NCBI RefSeq assembly: GCF_003815535.1
Contig: NZ_RPFZ01000001.1
Span: 186,001-250,000 of the forward strand
Length of the DNA stretch: 64,000 bases
Source: Aurantiacibacter spongiae
GTDB taxonomy: Bacteria > Pseudomonadota > Alphaproteobacteria > Sphingomonadales > Sphingomonadaceae
Direction of reading: 5' to 3'
Under the pieces are notes generated by a model that did no database searches, had not been told where the DNA came from, and worked only from the letters and a program-made list of their open reading frames with translations. The position numbers and the translations under genes are program-made. This document shows, piece by piece, positions 48,163-58,479 of this stretch; position 1 is the stretch's first letter, and every line of letters begins with the position of its first letter.

Positions 48163-48936
48163 TCAATCGCGCAACCGCCAGCCCGTCCGGAAAATCCACC
48201 AGATCACTCCGGTGCACAATGCCAGAAAGCCGACCGTGAACCCCAGGGACAACGCTATCGAGAAGTCCGATTCACCCAGAAACGTCCAGCGCAATCCGCT
48301 CACCAGGTAGACGATCGGGTTGATCATCGCGACGGTCTGCCAAGGCTCCGGCAACAGGCTGAGGGGGTAGAAGGTACCCCCGAGAAAGGTTAGCGGCATC
48401 AATACGAGCAGCGGCACGATCTGCAATTTCTCGAACCCGTCCGCCCACAGCCCGATGATGAACCCGAACAGGGAGAAGCTGGCGGATACCAATACGATGA
48501 AGAGAAATGCGAAAAACGGATGGACGACATGATAGTCCACGATCAGCGCCGCGGTACCCATGATGATGCCAGCCAGAATCAGAGATTTGACCGCCGCTGC
48601 TCCAACGAACCCGACCAGTGTTTCGCCTACTCCGACAGGAGCGGAAAGCAGTTCGTAGATCGCTCCGGTGAATTTCGGCATGTAGATTCCGAAGCTGGCA
48701 TTGCTGGTGCTTTCGGAAAGCAGGGTAAGCATCAGCAGTCCTGGCACGATGAAGGCTCCGTATTCGACTCCGGGCCCCAGTTCCATGCGCTCGCCCATCG
48801 CCGCACCGAATACGACGAGGTAGAGACTTGTGGTGATGACGGGCGAGAGAATTGACCCGAAGATCGTCCGGAACATCCGCATCAGTTCGTTGCGAAAGAT
48901 TGCGAATGCGCCGCGTGCGTTGAAAAGGTCGCTCAC
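48163..48936 (-). CDS. ABC-2 type transporter permease
   Basis: This 257-residue protein has six hydrophobic segments of the ABC-2 permease fold (FRTIFGSILSPVITTSLYLVVFG; EYGAFIVPGLLMLTLLSEST; SFSLFGFIIGLWADGFEKLQIVPLLVLMPLTFLGGTFYPLSLLP; MINPIVYLVSGLRW). It should form an efflux or export channel with the ATPase encoded just upstream. The start is GTG 48936, overlapping the ATPase stop (GTGA); the longer upstream frame is a shadow of the ATPase gene. The cargo is unknown. Confidence 0.93.
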   Translation of the reverse strand: MSDLFNARGAFAIFRNELMRMFRTIFGSILSPVITTSLYLVVFGAAMGERMELGPGVEYGAFIVPGLLMLTLLSESTSNASFGIYMPKFTGAIYELLSAPVGVGETLVGFVGAAAVKSLILAGIIMGTAALIVDYHVVHPFFAFLFIVLVSASFSLFGFIIGLWADGFEKLQIVPLLVLMPLTFLGGTFYPLSLLPEPWQTVAMINPIVYLVSGLRWTFLGESDFSIALSLGFTVGFLALCTGVIWWIFRTGWRLRD

Positions 48937-49877
48937 CGGGCTTCCTTCCGGTGTTCCAGGAGATCGACGAAGATGTCTTCGAGCGTGCTTTCCCTGGTAT
49001 CGAGACCCACGAAACCGACATTCGCCCGCGTCATCGCCTGCGCGAGTTCGGCAACGTCGCGCTTGCCCTTTCCAGTCCCGTCTCCGCCGCGATAGACCAG
49101 ACGCGTTCCACCACCCTCCAGATGAACGGGATAATTCTTGGTGAATGCCGGCAGTCGGTCCAGGGGCGGGTCTAGAGTGAAATGCGCCTCCGTCCGGCCC
49201 AGCTTGGCCATGATGGCGTCCTTTCCGTCCACCAGCAGGATGCGACCCTTGTTGATGACTCCGACGCGGTCGGCCATCTCCTCCGCTTCCTCGATGTAGT
49301 GCGTGGTGAGTACGATCGTCACCCCCCGCTCGCGCAACATGTCGATCTGTCGCCACATGTCGCGCCTCAATTCGACGTCCACCCCCGCCGTGGGTTCGTC
49401 CAGAAAGAGGAGTTCAGGATCGTGAGCCAGCGCCTTGGCGATCATGACCCGGCGCTTCATTCCGCCCGAAAGCGCGCGGATCTCTGTATTGCGCTTGTCC
49501 CAGAGACTGAGGGAACGCAGCACCTCCTCGATCCTCGCTTCATTTGGCGGGCAGCCGAACATCCCGCGCGAATAGCGCACCTGCCGGTGGACCTTGTCGA
49601 ACATGTCGAAACTGAGTTCCTGCGGGACCAGGCCTATGCGGCGGCGCACGGATTTCCATTGCTTCGCAATGTCCAGGCCGAAAGCCTCGATACGGCCGCC
49701 GGTGGGATTGACCATGCCGCAAACCGCCCCGATCAAGGTGGTCTTGCCAGCTCCGTTGGGCCCGAGAAGCGCAAAGATTTCGCCTCGGCGAATAGTCAGG
49801 TCGACCCCGTCCAGCGCCGTGACCCCGCCCTTGTAAGTCTTTTCCAGCCCGCGGATATCGAGAATCGGATCGGTCAT
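48933..49877 (-). CDS. ABC transporter ATP-binding protein
   Basis: This 314-residue ATPase has the Walker A motif LLGPNGAGKTTLIGAV (~37-52), the signature ALSGGMKRRVMIAKAL, Walker B LLFLDEPTAGVD and the switch His in LTTHYIEEAEEMADRVG. The N-terminal layout and a ~90-residue C-terminal extension are as in drug/Nod-factor-type (CcmA/DrrA) ATPases. It pairs with the ABC-2 permease and lies 43 bases downstream of queA in the same direction. Confidence 0.94.
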   Translation of the reverse strand: MTDPILDIRGLEKTYKGGVTALDGVDLTIRRGEIFALLGPNGAGKTTLIGAVCGMVNPTGGRIEAFGLDIAKQWKSVRRRIGLVPQELSFDMFDKVHRQVRYSRGMFGCPPNEARIEEVLRSLSLWDKRNTEIRALSGGMKRRVMIAKALAHDPELLFLDEPTAGVDVELRRDMWRQIDMLRERGVTIVLTTHYIEEAEEMADRVGVINKGRILLVDGKDAIMAKLGRTEAHFTLDPPLDRLPAFTKNYPVHLEGGGTRLVYRGGDGTGKGKRDVAELAQAMTRANVGFVGLDTRESTLEDIFVDLLEHRKEAR

Positions 49878-49920
49878 CGTCGGCCCGACATCGGCGAGCT
49901 ACCGGGCTTTTACAAGCGGC

Positions 49921-50958
49921 CTAGTCGTCGTCCGGGATCAACAGGCTGGAATCCCCGTAGGAATAGAAGCGGTAGCCCGCTGCGATCGCATGAGCATAGG
50001 CAGCCATCATGCGGTCCCGCCCCATCATTGCGGACACGAGCATCATCAAGGTGGATCTGGGAAGATGGAAGTTGGTCATCAGCCCATCTACCGCGCGAAA
50101 ACGGTACCCGGGCGTGATGAAGATCTCGGTGTCTCCGGCAAACTGCGCAATTCGTCCGTCCGGGCGCGCCGCACTTTCCAGCAAACGCAAGCTGGTCGTG
50201 CCTACTGCGATCAATCGTCCGCCATCGCTCCGGATATCGTTAAGCCGTTCAGCAGTCGCCCCGTCGATCCGACCCCATTCGGCATGCATGACATGGTCGG
50301 CGGTGTCTTGTGCCTTGACCGGCAGGAAGGTGCCCGCACCGACATGCAGGGTCAGCATTTCTCGCTTCACGCCCACTTCGTCCAGCGAAGCAATCAGGCG
50401 GTCGGTGAAGTGGAGCGCGGCGGTCGGTGCGGCCACGGCACCGTCTTCGCGCGCGAACATGGTCTGATAGTCCTCTCGGTCGGCGGCGTCGGTTTCCCGT
50501 TTACCCGCAATATAGGGCGGTAGCGGCATCCTGCCCGCCCGTTCCAGAAGAACCTCGACAGGCTCTTCCCCTTCGAAACCAAGTAGGAAACTCCCGTCCG
50601 GACGACGTTCCTCCGCGATTGCCGACACATCGGCAGCGAATGTGATGCGATCGCCCTCTTTCACGCGTTTTGCGTTGCGGATGAAGGCCTGCCACCGCCG
50701 GAGGTCGATCCGTTTGTGCAACGTCGCACCGATCCGCGCATCGCCCCGTCGACCCTCGAGTTGTGCGGGGATGACGCGCGTATCATTGAAGACCAGTACG
50801 TCCCCGGCCCGAAGTATGCCAGGCAGGTCTAGCACGGTTCGGTCCGCAAGGTCACGATCGCCAGTGACGACCAGCAATCGCGCCGTATCGCGCGGCCGGG
50901 CCGGACGCAGCGCGATCAGTTCGGGCGGAAGGTCGAAGTCGAAGTCGCTGACGAGCAT
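49921..50958 (-). CDS. queA: S-adenosylmethionine:tRNA ribosyltransferase-isomerase (QueA)
   Basis: QueA makes epoxyqueuosine from preQ1-tRNA using SAM. The 345-residue protein has the family opening [68 protein letters not shown] and [20 protein letters not shown]. The start ATG at 50958 gives the full N-terminus. With tgt 2.7 kb on, this region holds two steps of queuosine formation. The cyclophilin gene ends 22 bases upstream. Confidence 0.95.
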   Translation of the reverse strand: MLVSDFDFDLPPELIALRPARPRDTARLLVVTGDRDLADRTVLDLPGILRAGDVLVFNDTRVIPAQLEGRRGDARIGATLHKRIDLRRWQAFIRNAKRVKEGDRITFAADVSAIAEERRPDGSFLLGFEGEEPVEVLLERAGRMPLPPYIAGKRETDAADREDYQTMFAREDGAVAAPTAALHFTDRLIASLDEVGVKREMLTLHVGAGTFLPVKAQDTADHVMHAEWGRIDGATAERLNDIRSDGGRLIAVGTTSLRLLESAARPDGRIAQFAGDTEIFITPGYRFRAVDGLMTNFHLPRSTLMMLVSAMMGRDRMMAAYAHAIAAGYRFYSYGDSSLLIPDDD

Positions 50959-50980
50959 CGCGGGGCAGGCCGCGACGCGG

Positions 50981-51691
50981 CTATTCGCTCTCCGAGTTGT
51001 TCAGCATGTCGAGCGTAATCGCCTCTTCGCGAGCCGGGGCGGTTTGCGGCATCGCCTGAGGAACGTTGTCCGAAGCGATGCTCGCCTGAAGGATGCGGGT
51101 CGGGTTAGCTGGCGGCTCTCCCCGGGCGATGGCGTCGACTGCAGGCATGTTCGCGATGACCCGGCCGAAATTCGTGTACCGCTTGTCGAGCGCGAAGCGC
51201 GGGTAGAAAACGATGAAGAACTGGCTGTTGGCACTATCGTCACCCTGGGCACGCGCCATTGAAACGGTGCCTCGTACATGCGGCAGGCTGTTGAACTCCT
51301 CCTCCAGATCGGGGAGCGTACTGCCGCCCTGGCCCGTACCGGTGGGGTCGCCGGTTTGTGCCATGAAGCCATCGATCACGCGATGGAAGGGCACCCCGTC
51401 GTAGAACCCGTCCCGCGCAAGCGTCTTGATCCGCTCCACATGATGCGGCGCCCAGCGTGGCATGAGCCGAATAGCGACCCGTTCTCCTGTCGAAAGATCG
51501 AGAAGCAGGATATTCTCGGGGTCGTGCGCTATGTCGAAATCGACCTGAAGCGGCAGATTGCGCACCTCGGCGTTTGCCTGTTCCTGCGCCGCGACCGCAG
51601 GCGCGAGGTCGAGGTCCTGGGCCGCGGCGGGCGCGCTGGTAGCGAGGGTCAGGATGGCGGTAGCGACCGACAGTGCGAAATGGCGGAACAT
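50981..51691 (-). CDS. Cyclophilin-type peptidyl-prolyl isomerase, exported
   Basis: This 236-residue protein has a signal peptide ending SAPAAAQ, then a spacer, then a cyclophilin domain: [60 protein letters not shown] and [20 protein letters not shown]. The catalytic Arg lies in FHRVI. It should act as a periplasmic folding catalyst. ATG 51691 starts the signal peptide; the upstream frame is not used. Confidence 0.93.
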   Translation of the reverse strand: MFRHFALSVATAILTLATSAPAAAQDLDLAPAVAAQEQANAEVRNLPLQVDFDIAHDPENILLLDLSTGERVAIRLMPRWAPHHVERIKTLARDGFYDGVPFHRVIDGFMAQTGDPTGTGQGGSTLPDLEEEFNSLPHVRGTVSMARAQGDDSANSQFFIVFYPRFALDKRYTNFGRVIANMPAVDAIARGEPPANPTRILQASIASDNVPQAMPQTAPAREEAITLDMLNNSESE

Positions 51692-51778
51692 GAGTTCGAT
51701 CCCGGAAATGTTCAGATAGAGCGAGCGCCTAATCGCCCCACGCTGACGTTTCAATGAACATAATGCGCGAACGCTTGG

Positions 51779-52294
51779 CTAGAGGCGGCCGCGCCGACCG
51801 AGTCTTTCGACCCGCATATCCACCTGAGCCTTCACGTCGGGCGCCACGAACGGAGCGATGTCACCACCGTATAGCGCAATTTCCTTCACGAGTTTGCTGG
51901 CGATCGGTTGCAGGGAAATGTCGGCCATCAAAAAGACGGTCTCGATGCCATTATTGATCTGCTGGTTCATGCCAGCCATCTGATATTCGTATTCGAAATC
52001 GGCCACCGCACGCAGGCCGCGAACGATGATGCTGGCATTCCGGTGTTCGGCGTAGGCCATCAGCAGCGCATCGAAACCCTCGACCTCGACATTGGGCAGC
52101 CCAAGACGCGCGACCTCGGCCTCGACCATCGCTATGCGTTCTTCGGGCGTGAACATGGGGTTCTTGCTCGGGTTGGTGGTGACGCCGATCACCAGCCGAT
52201 CGACCAGCTTCGCCCCGCGCCGGATTATATCGGCGTGGCCGAGCGTGACCGGATCGAACGTGCCCGGGTAAAGACCGATGCGCTCGGCACTCAA
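51779..52294 (-). CDS. coaD: Phosphopantetheine adenylyltransferase (CoaD)
   Basis: CoaD makes dephospho-CoA from phosphopantetheine and ATP. The 171-residue protein has GLYPGTFDPVTLGHADII with the TxGH motif near residue 18, ITTNPSKNPMFTPEERI, ASIIVRGLRAVADFEYEYQMAGMN and ISSxLVKE-type sequence (here ASKLVKEIALYGGDI). The start is TTG overlapping the ispA stop (TTGA). Confidence 0.95.
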   Translation of the reverse strand: MSAERIGLYPGTFDPVTLGHADIIRRGAKLVDRLVIGVTTNPSKNPMFTPEERIAMVEAEVARLGLPNVEVEGFDALLMAYAEHRNASIIVRGLRAVADFEYEYQMAGMNQQINNGIETVFLMADISLQPIASKLVKEIALYGGDIAPFVAPDVKAQVDMRVERLGRRGRL

Positions 52295-53196
52295 CGATCG
52301 CGCTCCACGACGAAGCGGGCGAGCGCTCGCAACACATCCGCCTCGCTGCCGTGCTGTGCGAGATGACCGATGGCCTGTTTCGACAAGGCTTGAGCCTGCG
52401 CGCGAGCATCCGCGATGCCCATCAGAGAGACGAAGGTAGCTTTTCCCGCCTGTGCATCCTTTCGAAGTGCCTTTCCGGCCAGCGCCTCGTCCCCTTCCTC
52501 GTCCAGCAGATCATCGGCGATCTGAAAGGCGAGGCCAATGTCGCGGGCGTAGTTGCGAAGGTGCGAACGGCTGTCTTCGGGCACCTTCCCGAGAATGGCT
52601 CCCATCTCCACCGCCGCACCCAGCAGCGCACCGGTCTTGAGCTGTTGCAGCCGCGTCACGGAATGCAGATCGTATTCCTGTTCGTCCGCCACGATATCCA
52701 TGACCTGGCCGCCGGCCATGCCGTTGTGACCGCTCGCAGAAGCGAGCGCGCTTACGAGATCGGCCCGGACGTATGGATCGGCGCTCACCCTCGTGTCAGC
52801 GAGCAGTTCGAATGCCAGTGCATGCAGAGAATCGCCTGCCAGCACAGCGATGGCGTCTCCGAACTTGCGATGCACGGTCGGCTTCCCGTGACGCATATCG
52901 TCATCGTCCATGCACGGCAGGTCGTCATGGATCAGCGAATAGACGTGAATTGATTCGACTGCACAGGCGGCACGCACCGCGCTGGCCCTGTCCGCGCCGT
53001 ACATCTGTGCAACGGTGACCAGCAGAAGCGGGCGTACGCGCTTGCCTCCGCCAATCGCGGCATACCGCATGGCCTCGACCAGCGGAGCACGCGAATCCAC
53101 GGGAACGGGAAGGATCGCATCGAACGCGTCATCGACCTCACGCTGGATGCGCTGGAAACCGCGCCCGAGAATGTCGTCAGCCAGCAACAGTCCCAC
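52291..53196 (-). CDS. ispA: Farnesyl/geranyl diphosphate synthase (IspA)
   Basis: This 301-residue prenyl transferase condenses IPP with DMAPP and GPP. The first Asp-rich motif is [18 protein letters not shown], the second [13 protein letters not shown], with GGKRVRPLL near the N-terminus. Sequence next to DDxxD with the two-residue insertion (DDLPCMD) is that of bacterial FPP synthases. The most economical start is GTG 53196, five bases after the xseB stop, but no strong SD is seen. xseB-ispA is a common gene pair. Confidence 0.93.
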   Translation of the reverse strand: MGLLLADDILGRGFQRIQREVDDAFDAILPVPVDSRAPLVEAMRYAAIGGGKRVRPLLLVTVAQMYGADRASAVRAACAVESIHVYSLIHDDLPCMDDDDMRHGKPTVHRKFGDAIAVLAGDSLHALAFELLADTRVSADPYVRADLVSALASASGHNGMAGGQVMDIVADEQEYDLHSVTRLQQLKTGALLGAAVEMGAILGKVPEDSRSHLRNYARDIGLAFQIADDLLDEEGDEALAGKALRKDAQAGKATFVSLMGIADARAQAQALSKQAIGHLAQHGSEADVLRALARFVVERDR

Positions 53197-53200
53197 CGCG

Positions 53201-53449
53201 TCAGCCCGCGTCGAAGGGCGCGGTGGCGACGGGCTTGCCATCGGCACCGGTCACGATCTTCTCGATCCGCTCCTGGGCCGCGTCCAACCTGGCCTGGCAG
53301 TGACGGCGCAACGCCTCGCCGCGTTCGTACAGCGCTATCGATTCGTCCAGGGGCACATCCCCGCCCTCCAACCGTCGCACGACATCCTCCAGCGCCTTGA
53401 GCGCCTGTTCGAAGGTCAGGTCTGCGATTTCTGCGGGCTTCTCGTCCAT
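53201..53449 (-). CDS. xseB: Exodeoxyribonuclease VII small subunit
   Basis: This 82-residue protein has the XseB pattern [55 protein letters not shown], two helices that bind the large subunit. The large subunit is not in the window. It leads the minus-strand group and diverges from purL across 96 bases. Confidence 0.93.
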   Translation of the reverse strand: MDEKPAEIADLTFEQALKALEDVVRRLEGGDVPLDESIALYERGEALRRHCQARLDAAQERIEKIVTGADGKPVATAPFDAG

Positions 53450-53545
53450 CTAGGCTGGTTTGGCGCTCTCGATGGCGCGGGTCAACCGTCGTTGCACCGG
53501 CGTGGGGCTGGCGCTGTTCTTCGGCCCCGGCTAGAGGGCTGCGCC

Positions 53546-55780
53546 ATGTCCGACATCACTCCCGAAACCGTCGAGGCACACGGCCTCAGTCAAGACGAAT
53601 ACGAGCGCGTCCTGCATGCCCTGGGACGCGAGCCGAACCTGGTGGAACTCGGAATTTTTTCCGTCATGTGGTCGGAGCACTGCAGCTACAAGTCGAGCCG
53701 CCTTCACCTCAAGAAGCTGCCGACCGAAGCGCCGTGGGTCATCTGCGGCCCGGGCGAGAACGCCGGCGTGATCGACATCGGCGACGGGCAAGCGGCAATC
53801 TTCAAGATGGAGAGCCACAACCACCCCAGCTACATCGAGCCCTACCAGGGCGCGGCAACGGGCGTCGGCGGTATCCTGCGCGATGTCTTTACAATGGGCG
53901 CACGGCCGGTAGCGAACGCCAACGCGCTGCGCTTCGGGCGCCCAGAACATCCGAAGATGAAACATCTCGTGCAGGGCGTGGTCGCCGGGATCGGTGGTTA
54001 CGGAAACTGCGTGGGAGTGCCGACGATTGCGGGCGAGACGAACTTCCATCCCGCTTACGACGGCAACATTCTCGTCAACGCGATGACGGTCGGCATCGCC
54101 GATGTCGACAAGATCTTCTACAGCGCCGCCACGGGCGTCGGAAACCCGATCGTCTACGTAGGATCGAAGACCGGACGCGACGGCATCCACGGGGCGACAA
54201 TGGCCAGCGCGGATTTCGGTGAGGATGCAGAAGCCAAGCGCCCCACCGTCCAGGTTGGCGACCCGTTCACCGAGAAGCTTCTGATCGAGGCGTGCCTGGA
54301 ACTCATGGCCACGGACGCGATCGTCGCCATTCAGGATATGGGAGCGGCCGGGCTGACTTCATCCAGCGTGGAAATGGCAACGAACGGCAAAACCGGCATC
54401 CGCCTCGACATGGACAAGGTGCCCTGCCGGGAAGACGGCATGACGCCATACGAGATGATGCTGAGCGAAAGCCAGGAACGCATGCTGATGGTGCTGAAGC
54501 CCGGCAAGGAAGGGATGGCCGCGGCGATCTTCGAGAAATGGGAGCTTGATTTCGCGGTGATCGGCGAAGTCACCAATACGCAGCACATGGTTCTCGAATT
54601 CGGTGGTGAGGTGGTTTGCGACATTCCACTCGGCCCGCTCGCTGCGGACGCGCCCGAATATGACCGTCCCTTCATGTCGATGCACGACTACCTGGATTGG
54701 GCCGGCATCGCTCCGCTGCGCGATCGCCCCGATACGACGGATGTCGGATCGGATTTGCTGAGGTTGCTGGCAACTCCCGATCTTGCGTCGCGACGGTGGA
54801 TCGCAGAACAATACGACAGCCAGGTCGGGGCGGACACTCTTCAGACGGGAGGGGACGCGGGCGTCGTTCGCGTGCACGGCACGCGCAAGGCTTTGGCGAT
54901 CACCACCGACTGCACTCCGCGATATGTGCAGGCCAATCCCAGAGAGGGCGGCAAACAGGCCATCGCCGAAGCGTTTCGCAATCTGTGCGCTGTCGGTGCG
55001 CGTCCGCTCGCGGTGACCAACTGCCTCAATTTCGCCAATCCGCAACGACCCGAAATCATGGCGCAGTTCGTCCACGGGCTCGACGGCATGGGAGCGGCTT
55101 GCCGAGCGCTCGATTTCCCGATCGTCTCTGGCAACGTCTCGCTCTACAACGAAAGCAAGGCGACGGGCGGCGGCAGCGCCATCCTGCCCACTCCCGCGAT
55201 TGGCGGCGTTGGCCTGATCGACGATTACGCCAAGATGATGACGATGGGCTTCAAGAAGGCGGGCGATACGATTTACCTGATCTGGCCCGAAGCCTGGGCG
55301 ACCCCCGATCCGGAGCGTTCGCATCTCGGCAAATCGTTATGGTTGCGCGAACTCCACGACCGCGACGAGGGCCGGGCTCCTCCGGTCGATCTCGCCTTGG
55401 AGAAAGCGGCGGGAGAGATAGTCCGCCAGCTGATCGCGGACGGCCTCGTCAGCGCCGTCCACGACATCAGCGACGGAGGTATGGCGGTCGCACTGGCTGA
55501 AATGGCCTTGGCCGGCGGTCTCGGGGCGGATGTCGAAACCCACCCCGACTACACCGCCGCGCAATGGTGGTTCGGAGAGGATCAGGGCCGATATCTCATC
55601 ACGGTCCCCGACACCGACGCACTCAATCGAAAACTGGCCGAAGGTACGCAGGACGAGAATCACGCCCGGGTCGGATTCCGGCGGCTGGGAATTGTCGGCG
55701 GCAATGACCTGTTTGGCGTTGCCCTGTCCCGTCTGGCCGCAGCGCGCGAAAGCTTCTTCAGCGGATGGATAAATGACTGA
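53546..55780 (+). CDS. purL: Phosphoribosylformylglycinamidine synthase II (PurL, short form)
   Basis: PurL (744 residues) makes FGAM from FGAR in purine synthesis, with PurQ and PurS. The N-terminal [82 protein letters not shown] and the C-terminal [16 protein letters not shown] are typical. ATG 53546 is the standard start; the longer frame upstream crosses xseB. A nitroreductase gene follows nine bases after its stop. Confidence 0.96.
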   Translation: MSDITPETVEAHGLSQDEYERVLHALGREPNLVELGIFSVMWSEHCSYKSSRLHLKKLPTEAPWVICGPGENAGVIDIGDGQAAIFKMESHNHPSYIEPYQGAATGVGGILRDVFTMGARPVANANALRFGRPEHPKMKHLVQGVVAGIGGYGNCVGVPTIAGETNFHPAYDGNILVNAMTVGIADVDKIFYSAATGVGNPIVYVGSKTGRDGIHGATMASADFGEDAEAKRPTVQVGDPFTEKLLIEACLELMATDAIVAIQDMGAAGLTSSSVEMATNGKTGIRLDMDKVPCREDGMTPYEMMLSESQERMLMVLKPGKEGMAAAIFEKWELDFAVIGEVTNTQHMVLEFGGEVVCDIPLGPLAADAPEYDRPFMSMHDYLDWAGIAPLRDRPDTTDVGSDLLRLLATPDLASRRWIAEQYDSQVGADTLQTGGDAGVVRVHGTRKALAITTDCTPRYVQANPREGGKQAIAEAFRNLCAVGARPLAVTNCLNFANPQRPEIMAQFVHGLDGMGAACRALDFPIVSGNVSLYNESKATGGGSAILPTPAIGGVGLIDDYAKMMTMGFKKAGDTIYLIWPEAWATPDPERSHLGKSLWLRELHDRDEGRAPPVDLALEKAAGEIVRQLIADGLVSAVHDISDGGMAVALAEMALAGGLGADVETHPDYTAAQWWFGEDQGRYLITVPDTDALNRKLAEGTQDENHARVGFRRLGIVGGNDLFGVALSRLAAARESFFSGWIND

Positions 55781-55789
55781 AACCCGCGC

Positions 55790-56476
55790 GTGAACGACGA
55801 CGATCATCCCTTCCCTCGCTATCCGGTCCATTCCGATGCGGACCGCATCGCTATTGCGCGAACGGCGTTCGAGCGACTGGAAAACCGACGTTCCTGCCGC
55901 GCCTTCGCCACGACGGCGGTGCCGCGCGAGGTAATTGGATACGCGATTCGCGCAGCGGGAACCGCTCCCAGCGGGGCCAATCACCAGCCGTGGCATTTTG
56001 CTGCCGTATCGTCCGTTGAAACGAAGCAGCGAATTCGAACAGCTGCGGAAGAAGAGGAACGCCGCTTTTACGGCGATGGCGACATGACCGCGAAAGCCAG
56101 CCAGGAATGGCTCGATGCCCTTGCGCCGATCGGTGCCAACTCCAACAAGCCGTTTCTCAAAACCGCCCCTTGGCTCATCGTGTGTTTCGCTCAACGCAGC
56201 GGTGGCATTGAGGAAGACGGCAAGGCGCAGAACTACTACGTTACCGAGAGTGTCGGCATCGCGTGTGGGATGCTGTTGGCGACGCTGCACGAAGCCGGCG
56301 TGGCAACCCTGACGCATACCCCCTCACCGATGGGCTTCCTGCGCGAAATCTGCGAGCGTCCGGCTCACGAAAAGCCGGTCATGATCATTGCGGCAGGGAT
56401 GCCGGCGAACGATGCGACCGTCCCCGGTCATGCGCTCAGGAAGAAGGGACTCGCCCGGATCGCAAGCTGGTTCTGA
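55790..56476 (+). CDS. Nitroreductase-family FMN oxidoreductase
   Basis: This 228-residue protein has the family opening LENRRSCRAFATTAVPREVIGYAIRAAGTAPSGANHQPWHF, the FMN-contacting TLHEAGVATLTHTPSPMGFL and a C-terminal AGMPANDATVPGHALRKKGL. It should bind FMN and use NAD(P)H; some relatives reduce nitroaromatics or deiodinate. GTG 55790, nine bases after purL, is the start. The substrate is unknown. Confidence 0.9.
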   Translation: MNDDDHPFPRYPVHSDADRIAIARTAFERLENRRSCRAFATTAVPREVIGYAIRAAGTAPSGANHQPWHFAAVSSVETKQRIRTAAEEEERRFYGDGDMTAKASQEWLDALAPIGANSNKPFLKTAPWLIVCFAQRSGGIEEDGKAQNYYVTESVGIACGMLLATLHEAGVATLTHTPSPMGFLREICERPAHEKPVMIIAAGMPANDATVPGHALRKKGLARIASWF

Positions 56477-56489
56477 CACCGGTCCAGAA

Positions 56490-56504
56490 CTCCGGAAACC
56501 GGAG
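56490..56504. terminator. Hairpin between convergent nitroreductase and serB genes
   Basis: CTCCGG-AAA-CCGGAG is a perfect 6-bp stem with a 3-base loop, 14 bases after the nitroreductase stop. It is followed by GCCGGCTTGCTTCC, a weak T tract. It may act as a terminator; a factor-dependent site is as likely. Confidence 0.35.
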
Positions 56505-56570
56505 GCCGGCTTGCTTCCTCGCTATCGTTCCAACGTCGCCCAACCCATAAGCGGGTCGCGACCGGAGTAA

Positions 56571-57455
56571 TCAGCCTGCGAACCAGGTATCCTCCCGGAT
56601 TTCGAGCATTTTGAGAATGGCCGTCAGGTTTCCACGGTCAACCCAACCATTCGCCGCCTCGCGAGCCTTGGGCTTTGCGCGAAAGGCGATACCGTAGTCG
56701 GCCGCCTGCAGCATGGGAATGTCGTTCGCCCCATCGCCCGCGGCCATCGTAACCGCGCCGCCGCCGAGCGATGCACGTTCTTCTTCTAGCACGCGTCGCT
56801 TGGTCGCGCTGTCGGTGATCGCTCCGGCCAGATGGCCATTCAGCTTGCCCGCACTCACCTCGAGCCTGTTTCCCACGACGCGATCGAACCCGATCCGGTC
56901 GGCTACGACATCGGCGAAATGGTGAAAACCGCCCGTGACCAAAACAGTGCGACAACCGCGCGACTTCAGTGTCTCGACCAGCGTGCGGGCACCTTCGGTC
57001 GGCGTGATGCGCTCTTCCAGACAACGGGTTATCGCATCCTCAGGCAGCCCTTCGAGCAAGCTTACGCGCTCGCGCAAGGCACTTTCGAAATCGAGTTCAC
57101 CCTGCATGGCGCGCTCTGTAATGCCGCTGATCTTTTCCTTGAGGCCCGCGAAATCGGCGAGTTCGTCGATACATTCCTGGCCGATCATGGTAGAGTCCAT
57201 GTCGGAGACGAAGAGGTCGGGAACGCGAAATGCGTCGCGTGCGATAATACAATCGGCAGGGTCGAATGCGCTGGAAAGAACCCGCCGCAACAGCGGAACG
57301 TCATCCCCAGCGAACTCCATCTGCAAGACCTCCCCGCAGAAATCGAGCATTCCCGCATGGGCCAGGGGCATGCCGGCAACCTCGAGGGTATCACGCATCT
57401 CCTCCACCCGTGTTTCCAGCGTGGCCGGGTCTGCTATCAGCCGCACGATGAGCAA
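56571..57455 (-). CDS. serB: Phosphoserine phosphatase (SerB)
   Basis: SerB (294 residues) hydrolyses phosphoserine in serine synthesis. An N-terminal ACT-like region (~1-78) precedes the HAD domain with DMDSTMIGQECIDELADFAG (nucleophile Asp85 and acid Asp87), VLVTGGFHHFADVVA and MAAGDGANDIPML. The start is TTG 57455, seven bases from a strong AGGAGG, and gives the family N-terminus LIVRLIADPATLE. This start region overlaps the miaA start on the other strand. Confidence 0.92.
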   Translation of the reverse strand: MLIVRLIADPATLETRVEEMRDTLEVAGMPLAHAGMLDFCGEVLQMEFAGDDVPLLRRVLSSAFDPADCIIARDAFRVPDLFVSDMDSTMIGQECIDELADFAGLKEKISGITERAMQGELDFESALRERVSLLEGLPEDAITRCLEERITPTEGARTLVETLKSRGCRTVLVTGGFHHFADVVADRIGFDRVVGNRLEVSAGKLNGHLAGAITDSATKRRVLEEERASLGGGAVTMAAGDGANDIPMLQAADYGIAFRAKPKAREAANGWVDRGNLTAILKMLEIREDTWFAG

Positions 57456-58389
57456 GGAAAAACCTCCTGTCGAGAAACCGGTCGCGCTCATCGCAGGGCC
57501 GACCGCCAGCGGCAAGAGCGATCTGGCCGTGCGGTTGGCACTAGCCCTGCGTGACGCCGGGCGGACAGCGGTAATCATCAATGCGGACAGTGCCCAGGTT
57601 TACGCAGACTTGCGCGTGCTGAGCGCTCGGCCAACCGAGGTCGAGATGCAGGATGTTCCGCATCACCTGTTCGGTGCCTGGGACGGGTCAACGCCCTGTT
57701 CAGCGGTCGATTGGGCGAAAGCCGCCAGGGGTGAGATCGACGATGCACATGCGAACGATACGATCCCGATCCTCGTCGGCGGTACAGGTCTGTATATCCG
57801 CACTCTGTTGGAAGGCATCGCGCCCGTTCCGGACATCGACCCCGAGATACGAACGAGCGTTCGCGCCATGTCCCGGGAAGACGCTTACACCGCGTTGAAA
57901 TCCGAGGATCCCGATCGCGCGAGCAAACTGACCGGGACTGACAGCCAGCGGATCGCGCGCGCACTGGAAGTGGTCCGATCGACGGGACATCCACTTGGCG
58001 AGTGGCAAAAACGCAAGACAGGAGGCATCGGCAGCCGGGTTCAACTTCACCCGCTCATCCTTCTACCCGATCGGACAACGCTATACGAACGTTGCGATCG
58101 CCGCTTCCGGACCATGATCGCTGAGGGGGCAACCGAGGAAGTCGAAGCTCTGCTGGCCCGCGACCTCCCACCCGAACTGCCAGTCATGCGCGCCATTGGC
58201 GTGCCCGAAATTGTCGGCTGGCTGAACGGCGATTGGTCGCGCGACGAGGCTCTCGAACGCGCGTGCCGCGCGACGCGAAACTACGCCAAGCGACAATACA
58301 CCTGGTTCGCCCGCCAGCCCCCTAAAACGTGGTCTAAAGCCCACTCACCCACCCTGGAACGCGAATTCGCAACTTTATTGCGCGTTTGA
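57448..58389 (+). CDS. miaA: tRNA dimethylallyltransferase (MiaA)
   Basis: MiaA (313 residues) adds a dimethylallyl group to adenosine 37 of UNN-codon tRNAs. Motifs: Walker A LIAGPTASGKSDLAVRLA (~14-31), IINADSAQVYADLRVLSARPT, LVGGTGLYIRTLLEGIAPVP, and the C-terminal RNYAKRQYTWFARQ. The ATG at 57448 lies five bases inward of the serB start codon on the other strand, so the two genes overlap at their 5' ends. A terminator-like hairpin lies downstream. Confidence 0.94.
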   Translation: MSKEKPPVEKPVALIAGPTASGKSDLAVRLALALRDAGRTAVIINADSAQVYADLRVLSARPTEVEMQDVPHHLFGAWDGSTPCSAVDWAKAARGEIDDAHANDTIPILVGGTGLYIRTLLEGIAPVPDIDPEIRTSVRAMSREDAYTALKSEDPDRASKLTGTDSQRIARALEVVRSTGHPLGEWQKRKTGGIGSRVQLHPLILLPDRTTLYERCDRRFRTMIAEGATEEVEALLARDLPPELPVMRAIGVPEIVGWLNGDWSRDEALERACRATRNYAKRQYTWFARQPPKTWSKAHSPTLEREFATLLRV

Positions 58390-58443
58390 AGGTTGACTAG
58401 TTATTTTATGACGAATACGGACCCGTCTGGCAAGCGGTAGATG

Positions 58444-58479
58444 ACCCGGCGCGAGTAATCGCTGCCGGGTTCGTTTTTT
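58444..58479 (+). terminator. Factor-independent terminator / possible ilvB attenuator
   Basis: ACCCGGC-GCGA-gtaa-TCGC-t-GCCGGGT gives an 11-bp stem with one bulged T and a 4-base loop, followed by TCGTTTTTTC. This is the strongest intrinsic terminator in the window. It lies between miaA and ilvB, and only 37 bases separate its T-run from the ilvB ATG, with no recognisable promoter there. It may end miaA, or sit inside the ilvB leader as an attenuator. Confidence 0.75.

Noticed and set aside
58408-58440. Ten-residue frame MTNTDPSGKR just before the ilvB terminator, considered as an attenuation leader
   Set aside because: It has no Ile, Val or Leu codon and no good SD; the hairpin stands on its own evidence.
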